Positions 57,901-64,000 of a stretch of 64,000 nt of DNA are shown piece after piece (the stretch's first letter is position 1; each line of letters opens with the position of its first letter). Source of the stretch: Cydia pomonella (taxonomy: Eukaryota > Arthropoda > Insecta > Lepidoptera > Tortricidae); the NCBI RefSeq assembly GCF_033807575.1, contig NC_084703.1:13020001-13084000 (forward strand), written 5' to 3'. The notes under the pieces were generated by a model. The model was not told where the DNA came from and made no database searches. It saw only the letters and a list, made by a program, of their open reading frames with translations. The position numbers and the translations under genes are program-made.

Positions 57901-60900
57901 TAAAAACTTTCGGTTTCCTATGTTACACCGTGTATGTATCTACCTAATGAAGTATTATGCCACTGTTACCGTAATATCATACTTTTATTCCAATGCTTAA
58001 TTTTAAATAAATAATATTATAGGACATTCGTTCATAAATTGACTAAGCCCCACAGTAAGCTCAAGAACGCTTGTATTGTGGGATTTGTGGGTACTCGGAT
58101 AACGATACTTACATACATGTGATTCATAAGTCGTAATTAGAAAGACCTATGTGTTTAATGTGTTTATTAATTATTACTCTGTACATTTAGTATAAACACT
58201 CGTACGTAATATTCAAAAATCTGTAAACGTATTTTGTTAAAACGAGTTAATTTTTTAACTCGAATTTACCGAGACTTATGATAACATTGAATTGTCACAA
58301 ACTCATAGCCAAATTTAGAGATTACTTAATCAAATTTTAAAATTTAAACTCTTTGTATTTGCTGACTGGAACCTCAAAAAAGTTATATTGACAGTGACAA
58401 ATTTCATAAGTCATAACATTACGTTGTTTACATTGCTATTAAGCCCACCATTTAGCATTAAGCACACCATGAAATTACTAAGTAGGGATATTTTTTGTAG
58501 GGAATTAGTAATTAATTACTAGTAATACCGAGTAGTGAGGACTTGAAGAAAACTCCCAGAAGGCCTGGTTTCAGCGATAATGTGAACTAGTTTAGACATA
58601 AATTAGATAAGCACGGTGGAACTGAAAGATGCATGAGACGAGAGTTGGCACAGTGGCTGTTAACAGCACTGGGTAGAAAGCGGCGCACACCTCTCGATCT
58701 CGACACCCCTAAGCCCACACCGGTGTTGCTCCACAGCGTCTTTACGACGGCAGTTTCAGGGGCCCCGTTTAGTTAGCGGCGAGTCACCGCCTGCCTCGTT
58801 AACGCGTAGAAACATTGTTATGGCAGGTGTCCGGATCTTTCAGCACTAGCCCAATCTTTTGACCAGCCAAACTACAACTCCATGACCAATCTTCTCCACT
58901 GTATTTACAATAGCCCCTACGCCAGCTGGGACTGATTTACGGGTATCTGTTTGTAGATTTGTACCCGTAAATAGGTTCTAGCTGGTGTATTAACATAAAT
59001 AAGTAATATAAATAATAAATAAATCTTTATTTCGTAAAGATATATTAGGTTGCTACATTCGTTGCCGTCAACACTATCAATATATTATTATGCGTAGGTA
59101 TTAAGAGATTACCATCCCGACATCGAATGTATCAACATGAATTGAATAACCTTATAATTAGGTAACTAATGTTTTATCATTCTTAACAATCTGATTTGTG
59201 ATTCATCACTTAAGTTGTCATTAACATCCTTTGCACTGAATGCTGTCCTTTACCTCCCGTACTAGTTATAAACTGTATAACGGTGAGGTAAGAATCGTCA
59301 TCCATCTGCATGTGATATGAAAAACACAATATGGAAGTTGGAGTGTTACAATTATTCTACCAAAATGTATTAAATACTAAATATTTTATCAGCTATGTTA
59401 CATTTTACCAGTTAAGTAATTTAACACTAAATTCTACGATGGTTGCTATAAGCTAAACTTAACGTAAACAAGTAGTATATGCACAAGATGCAGATGAAAT
59501 GTGAAAAATGCTCAAACCAGGGATCGGAACCGGTTTTTTGCAAAAACATCGAAATAACCATATATTTCGGTTTATTTTATACTCTAAATGTAGGGCTCAG
59601 TTGTGTTTTCAGATAACGACTTCGTATTATTAGATTGCCTAGGTAATTAGAAATGAAGTAATTAACAAAGAACGAAAAAATACCGTTTTCGTTCCCATAC
59701 AAAAAATACCGGTTTCCGATCCCTGGCTCAAACTAATATTGTCAAAAAAATGTATTTTACTTATGTATCTATATTATCCACTGTTGTGTGTCATGACATC
59801 AAACTTGTCTTAAAAAGCCTCTGCGCTGTTGACTCGTAAAAGTTACGCTGTGGTGAAAGTAAATCGGTACCAGAATAAAGTGTAACTGTAAACTCATATA
59901 AAATTCTCTCTAATCAATAGTTACTACAGTTATGCGCATTCATTATTACGCTATGGTGTTTTATTGTGGGGACATAGTACTGATGCACATGATGCCTTTG
60001 TCATGCAGAAAAAGTGCATCCGAATAATAGTCAATATTAAACAGACAAGTAGCTGCAAACCACATTTTATTAGATTATTCTGAGTTTTAACTTTTCCGTC
60101 AATTTGCATTTTAGAATCCGGTAATTTTGTTGGTAAAAATATCCACTTGTTCAAATTCAATAAAAACCCCCGCCGTAAACTTGATTTAATACTACCGGAA
60201 CAAAAAGTTGATATTTTCAAAAAAGGCCCATACTACACATCCATACAAATTTACAACAATATCCCTAGTTTAATCAAATAAGAGGAACATTACCATTTAT
60301 TTGAAACAAAGTTGAAGCATCATTTAATAAAAAAAGCATACTATTCAATAGCAGAATTCATAGAGAAGAGAAAAAATCGTAACTTTCAGACCCATATGGC
60401 ACACTGTCACGTAATGCACATACATATATAATACTCGTACCTACTATCTCGTTAAGTATAATCTAATGTTATTAGTTTAAGCTGTTTAAAGATTGTACTA
60501 TTTAATAATAATATTAAGTATTTTCAGATATTTAAGAGAGTTAGAATATCTGATATTTGCTATACCTTATTCAGGGTCCCATGTGATACCATATGATATG
60601 TATAAGAACTAAATATGTACCATGGTTCCCAAGAAATAAATACTGAATACTGTTTGACAGATGCAAAGACTCGAGTATATAAGAGGGAAACTACTAGAAT
60701 TCAGAGCAGTTGTATTGGACATTTTAACCCAGGCATGTCATGCTGCTCTCTACTTGCAAGGCTTCGTATACGACGATAGGAATATACCCCCGTTCCAAAT
60801 TATCAGAGGCAAACCCACGGGCGGCATGTCATACACGGAAAAAGCGAACAAAAGGAAATATTGCGAACGACTCGCTTGGTAAACAACAACTATTGTTCTC

Positions 60901-63350
60901 AGTTGGAACAAGTTTCCCTAGTAGGTTGAGTGCCTTTACCCTATTATAAATAAAGAGAGTAAGGGTAGTTTCGCTTGCTCTAAGTATTACATATGAAGGT
61001 GCACTTCCGCTTTTTGATTGTGGATCATATTTATTGACCGAACAGAGGTCGTTGAGGCACTTGTTCCGAAGGAGCAACTCGTACCACGTGTAACGTGATT
61101 TCCATTATCTACAGTGTAGATAATGGAAATCACGTTACACGTAGATGTAGATTCTACACACTATTTTTAAGTTACAATCGGCCTTATAAAAATGTTGCAG
61201 CTTTATAATGTTAGCTGACTATATGACTAACTACATGCTGTATCGTCTGACTAAGAGATCTAATCACATGATGGCAAGTATGCTCCGAATCCATGTTGAG
61301 TTTACACCTAGTGAAGACCGGTTAATGGGCAGCGAGGTGGATGAAGTCCTAGAGGTTATACCAAGAGTAACCAATACATGTAAGGTGTGTATATGTAAAG
61401 TACATAATCTTAACATATCCGGCTGAGCCAATTTTAAAGCGACATTGTCTTAATAGGGCTCTTATTGGTCGTGATATTTAATTACTTGTACCTATCGGAA
61501 TCTATTGAGGCATCAAATTCCTTTTTTCTAATATAAGTACATACCTTTACCAACTTCGATTAAACTATGTTTTAGTGGGCGTTGTTTCAAGTGGATGCTT
61601 ATATTTTGCCAAACGGCGATTTTGAGCTCAATCCAAGTGAAGATGTTGTGTTCAAACATCTTGAAAAAATTACTAACTGGTGGGATGAATGTGTTCGAAC
61701 TTTTCACAATTACTTGAATGAGGAAACCTTGCAAATATTTGTCCAGCCCACAATAATGGGCAAGCAAGTAGAATGGTCAGCAGGAGTTGCGCCAAATTTG
61801 TATTTCTTAATGAACCAAGACAAGGAGATGTTGGCTGATATCGCTTTTATCCCCAATTCCATTCGATCTGCTTACGTCAACGTTGGGAAATTCCTTCAGC
61901 GAATGCTACCTTTTATGGGTAACTTCAAGGAAGCAATTGAAATGGATACAGATATAATAAAGAATGAACGAGATCTCGAAGCATTTAGAAAACTTGCTGA
62001 CAGGCTTAATAAACAGATGGAGCTCATAGAAGATGTCGTCAGTTACCAACCACTGGGGTTGATATTTTTATGCTTGTCTCCATTCCAAGAGCAATTTAGG
62101 CCTCAGCCACGAAGACTTTTCGAAGTGGTCAGTGTTACAACTCCAGAGTAAGTTAAATGATTAATAATACCTAAGTACTGATACAAATTTCGATGCACAG
62201 GTAGAATATTCATTAATCTTATTACAGCATCGGTCGTGCAGCTATTGACGAAATATTAGCTGGAGCCGATAGTATTACTGAAGATATCTCAAAGGAGCCA
62301 GAGACTGCAGCTGAGCTTGTCGAGTTCAACTTCATGCTTGACACCTTGGAAGGCAGGTTGGCGTACCTAGAAGAGCGTCTGGAGTACCTCCGTGAGTTGT
62401 ACGACCTCATGGGAGAGTTCAACATCCCAATCCCAGCTGATGATATGACTGAATATCTAGGTAAGAATTTCGCTATTATTCAAAGTGTGCATAACGCAGA
62501 CAGTGCATATGTCTATTTGAAATCATAACTATTGAAAACGTGAATATATTATCATTTTAAGGGTTAAGTGCGACGCTCGTAACATTGCGACAAAACGTGG
62601 ACCTGAAAGTAGAAGCACGAAACAAATTAGCGGGCATGTTCGCCAGCCAGATCGGGAAGGATATAATGGAACTCATGCTAGATGTGAACAAACTTAGAGA
62701 TGAAGTCGCGGTAATAACTATGTTATTATAATTCAAACAAAGATTACAACGGTTTAAAGTTTATCTGTTTAATGTTCGATGTTACTTGTTGGTATTCAAA
62801 AACAGCTAATATTAGAGAAGAATAAGCTTTATTAAAAAAACACTTAATTTAAACTTAGCTAATAACCCTGACATAGTGACATGAAGCTGAAATGGTCTCC
62901 ACTCAGCTTCATGTCAAGGAACCTTAGACCCTTCCGAGAGAGCGCAACTACCTACAAGATATACAAATAAAATATAATTAGATATTCTCTGTTCCGGAAT
63001 CATTCTTCCCGGCATTTGCATCTCTTTTATCAATATGTCAAACGAAAGTAACACAGCGACACAAAACAATATATAATAAACCACGGAATCAAGTAAGAAC
63101 GGAAGTACAACATTCCTTTAAATCACATTCACGCTGACAAAGTTGCAAGGAGAGTATGTTCTACCCATAATTTTCGGTTTTACATACCTATAAAGACATC
63201 TAATTCATATATTTTTTATAGCAACCGTGGTTATACGACATTAATTCTGACATGGAGAAAGTAATGGAAGTACTCGATGACCTCACCGAAAAACTAGCTG
63301 CCTGTACTGCAAGAGACAAACAAATTCGAGAGTGGCAAAAAATTTTCAAG
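45969..63350 (+). CDS. DNAH6: Axonemal inner-arm dynein heavy chain, N-terminal 792 codons (3' part beyond window)
   Basis: Twelve exons: 45969-46087, 47299-47383, 47473-47566, 47814-48024, 53985-54126, 57092-57331, 60661-60878, 61201-61384, 61576-62147, 62228-62460, 62562-62710, 63222-63350. All borders are GT-AG and all phases chain; it ends in phase 0 at donor GTAAGG. Start MSQNMLNGDGKRSIHTNVTT; no in-frame ATG lies closer upstream. Diagnostic blocks: DYVRNNPECGFLYMIYAVHP (about 143-162), ISPCGVTHFTNELQFTALPA (about 180-205), VYRYWKAFYVWRK (about 222-235), MSYTEKANKRKYCERLA (about 353-369), PNGDFELNPSEDVV (about 445), and coiled-coil-like sequence at about 650-690 and 735-790. Order and wording match the tail (DHC N-terminal) region of DNAH6, which assembles inner dynein arms of motile cilia and, in insects, sperm flagella. 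The motor (AAA) region is not in the window. Introns of 6 kb and 3 kb are packed with repeats. Confidence 0.9.
46490..46592. mobile_element. Foldback MITE in dynein intron 1
   Basis: GGAAATAAAAATCGGAAATT ... TATCGCTCTAATATT is mirrored by AAACAGCGATAGAGCGGCAA ... GAAATTTCGATTTTCGTTTT. The mirrored ORFs on both strands here (46472-46663 and 46482-46673) are by-products. Confidence 0.7.
46940..47195 (+). repeat. SINE family B-like copy with the alternative tail
   Basis: tRNA-like head with B-box GGTTCGAACCCC at about 46999, then core CGCTTTTAGATGAAGGAAAA, CATCGTGGGGAACCGGGATT, and tail AACCCCAATAAGGCGTATTT and AACTGGAAGGTCAGAACTG. Dynein intron 1. Confidence 0.75.
49437..49746. mobile_element. 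Foldback element, about 310 bp
   Basis: CGCTCTCGACTGATTCCTCC on the left is mirrored by GGAGGAGGAAACAGTCGAGA and GCG on the right. Inner motifs GTGCCGCTATGTTTTG and CAAAACATAGCGGCA are also complementary. Confidence 0.75.
49975..50038 (+). repeat. LINE 3' tail with (ATTCT)n
   Basis: GTACCATGGTTTCGCAATAA followed by AGATTTATATTCTATTCTAT, the usual end of a truncated Jockey/CR1-like insertion. A similar GTACCATGGTTCCCAAGAAA tail lies at about 60618. Confidence 0.6.
52597..53075 (-). mobile_element. TA-flanked MITE, copy 2, both ends intact
   Basis: TA-GGGTTGTTTCC at 52597 and GGAAACAACCC-TA ending about 53075, a perfect 11-bp terminal repeat with a TA duplication as in Tc1/mariner-mobilised elements. 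The body matches 28130-28605 in inverted orientation. Non-coding. Confidence 0.85.
54682..55582. mobile_element. hAT-like element, 901 bp, with perfect 8-bp duplication
   Basis: CTAATTAT at 54674-54681 and 55583-55590. Ends CAGAGTTGGGCA and, complemented, CAGAGATGGGCA. The flanks are packed with alternating GTAATC/GATTAC and AATTACT/AGTAATT motifs, over 20 in each direction. The centre carries a 100-bp tandem repeat (55015-55235). Non-coding; in dynein intron 5. Confidence 0.85.
55015..55235 (+). repeat. 100-bp tandem repeat, about 2.2 copies
   Basis: TTTTGGAATCCAAGATGGCG starts at 55015 and 55116, and a partial third copy TTTTGGATTTCAAATGG at 55216. Each unit contains ATAAAAATCGTCATGGATRT and GTTTTATAGGTTTT. 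It lies inside the hAT-like element. Confidence 0.85.
55590..56110. other. Dynein intron 5 stretch with GC-rich unclassified segment
   Basis: 55740-55990 is GC-richer (CTCCGCTGCGCTGTCACACA, GCGCTCTGTCTCTGTCGCCC) than its surroundings, with no open frame of note. It could be an old repeat. Nothing else is seen. Confidence 0.35.
56115..56996. mobile_element. Foldback ends with ACACCGTGTTTTT termini, carrying a SINE and a LINE tail
   Basis: ACACCGTGTTTTTATTGAAT near 56115 and GAAATAAAAAAACACGGTGT near 56980 are inverted. Between them are a LINE tail (GTACAATAAAGAGTTTATAA, about 56540) and the SINE at 56573-56824, so later insertions probably expanded the element. Confidence 0.55.
56573..56824 (-). 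repeat. SINE family A, full-length copy
   Basis: Nearly identical to 10178-10427, including GGGACCATCAGCTTCGTAGG and the AATAAATAAATAAAT tail. In dynein intron 5, antisense to the gene. Confidence 0.88.
57464..57936. mobile_element. Foldback with 30-bp arms in dynein intron 6
   Basis: AACGGTGTAATATGAGGAAA and CCGAAAGATTTTAA on the left; TTAAAAACTTTCGGTTTCCT and ATGTTACACCGT on the right. The ORF at 57665-57847 inside is incidental. Confidence 0.65.
58012..58112 (-). repeat. SINE family A, diverged 3' fragment
   Basis: CATAAATTGACTAAGCCCCA and CAGTAAGCTCAAGAACGCTT are the diverged complement of the SINE 3' end; the head is absent. Confidence 0.7.
58130..59515. other. Dynein intron 6 stretch, largely unclassified
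   Basis: 58640-59000 is GC-rich and reads like a retroposed repeat (TTTCAGGGGCCCCGTTTAGT, ACCCGTAAATAGGTTCTAGC, then an AATAAATAAATC tail at 59020). No tRNA promoter boxes were recognised. The remainder is AT-rich without a supportable feature. Confidence 0.4.
59518..59725. mobile_element. hAT-like MITE, 208 bp, with perfect 8-bp duplication
   Basis: GCTCAAAC at 59510-59517 and 59726-59733. Ends CAGGGATCGGAACCGGT and, complemented, CAGGGATCGGAAACCGGT. Subterminal TTTCGGTTT/GAACGAAAA motifs. Dynein intron 6. Confidence 0.88.
59930..60640 (+). pseudogene. LINE (Jockey/CR1-like) 3' fragment ending at dynein exon 7
   Basis: One frame reads HSLLRYGVLLWGHSTDAHDA, FVMQKKCIRIIVNIKQTSSC, KPHFIRLF, NPRRKLDLILPEQKVDIFKK, GPYYTSIQIYNNIPSLIK, LKHHLIKKAYYSIAEF, with few stops. 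This is the reverse-transcriptase thumb/C-terminal region. The 3' end GTACCATGGTTCCCAAGAAA-TAAATACTG stops about 10 nt before the exon 7 acceptor. It is in sense orientation. Confidence 0.75.
61086..61142. repeat. Perfect 57-nt hairpin-forming palindrome in dynein intron 7
   Basis: ACGTGTAACGTGATTTCCAT continuing to TATCTACA (61086-61113) is followed by one base and its exact 28-nt reverse complement (61115-61142). There is no mismatch. It lies about 60 nt upstream of the exon 8 acceptor. Confidence 0.9.
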
Positions 63351-63400
63351 GTAAGGTTTTAAACAGGTACCTATACTAGAGATAAACAATTTAGATGCTA

Positions 63401-64000
63401 TTATAGTATTTTATGCAACAGTTGTATAAGAAGGGTCAAAAAAGGCGAGTGGCGTGAGTTACAATGTGAGCCGGAGCCGAAGGCGTAGGCTAACATTGTA
63501 AAGGAATACGCCACGAGCATTTTTTGACCTACTTATACAACGTTGCATACAATATTTTTCCTACGAGTCAACAAAAATAAATCTTAATTTAGGTAAACAA
63601 AGCAAAAGTATATAGCCAAGACGCGCGAGCATACCTTGTTACGCGCCCAGCCCGCCCCGCCGCGGCCGGCCGGTCAGCGACATCTCGTAACTCATGAGGC
63701 CCTGGTACTTGCTAAATTAAATTTTTGGACAGTTTTTTCCCAATTTTGGCCACCGTAGCCTATGGAGACTAACAAGCAACGCTAAGCGGTCTTCGTAGTC
63801 TATGGGTGTTGCTATATTACGGGTGTCACATGCGTGTTTCTGACTTATGAAGTAATTATTTTTACTATGCAACCAAATGAATATTTTGTAAGTTGGCAGC
63901 AATGCACTTAGTTTAAAACTGTATTCGTTTTGGTTTTGTTAGGTTGGTAGCCATTAATCGCAGTAACGTTATAGCGATTAAAAGCACAAGAGCTTTTATG
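63401..64000. repeat. About 600-bp interspersed repeat, copy 2 (cut by the window edge)
   Basis: Same orientation and nearly the same sequence as 10491-11095, with small indels near 63600 and 63655-63710. It begins 50 nt after the exon 12 donor of the dynein gene. The short ORF 63717-63902 (-) is part of the repeat. Confidence 0.85.

Noticed and set aside
61371..61390. Strong donor GTAAGG at 61380 as the end of dynein exon 8
   Set aside because: It would leave phase 1 and break the frame of exon 9. Donor GTGTGT at 61385 gives phase 0 and a continuous TCK-WALFQVDAY.
62222..62425. 67-codon ORF on - over dynein exon 10
   Set aside because: Antisense shadow of a dynein exon.

Overview
The window is animal nuclear DNA, almost certainly from a moth or butterfly. 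The evidence is its AT-rich sequence, genes split by many GT-AG introns, and a dense load of repeats of kinds familiar from Lepidoptera: tRNA-derived SINEs, foldback MITEs, hAT, mariner/maT and RNase-H-bearing LINE remnants. There are no bacterial operons, rRNA genes or CRISPR arrays.

Three host protein-coding genes can be supported. (1) At the left edge, on +, lies the 3' part of a gene for a large low-complexity, probably extracellular protein (about 130-3948). It has an exon of 24-bp Gly/Gln/Pro/Tyr repeats, a 25-nt microexon and a long Ser/Gln/Ala/Gly-rich last exon. (2) On -, a complete 11-exon gene (34677-44679, 555 codons plus stop) encodes a RasGEF1-family exchange factor closest to RASGEF1B. 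(3) Divergently on +, from 45969 to beyond the right edge, lie the first 12 coding exons (792 codons) of an axonemal dynein heavy chain of the DNAH6 type. All splice phases in the two complete models chain without conflict. The divergent pair shares a 1.29-kb 5' interval.

Between genes 1 and 2 lie about 30 kb (3.97-34.5 kb) in which no host gene is visible; it is a nested repeat landscape. The best resolved object is a Transib-type (RAG1-superfamily) DNA transposon at 20067-21896. It is flanked by a perfect 5-bp duplication (GTATG), starts and ends with a CACGGTG heptamer, and carries an intact two-exon ORF for the front of a Transib/RAG1-like transposase. It is inserted in a RNase-H LINE (about 19610-24035), whose reading frame is restored exactly when the element and one duplication copy are removed.

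Other resolved elements are hAT-like elements with 8-bp duplications, several large foldbacks, two SINE families, two mariner-type remnants, and a 600-bp repeat present at 10491 and again at the right edge. The introns of the RasGEF1 and dynein genes carry the same repeat families, some within about 10 nt of splice sites.
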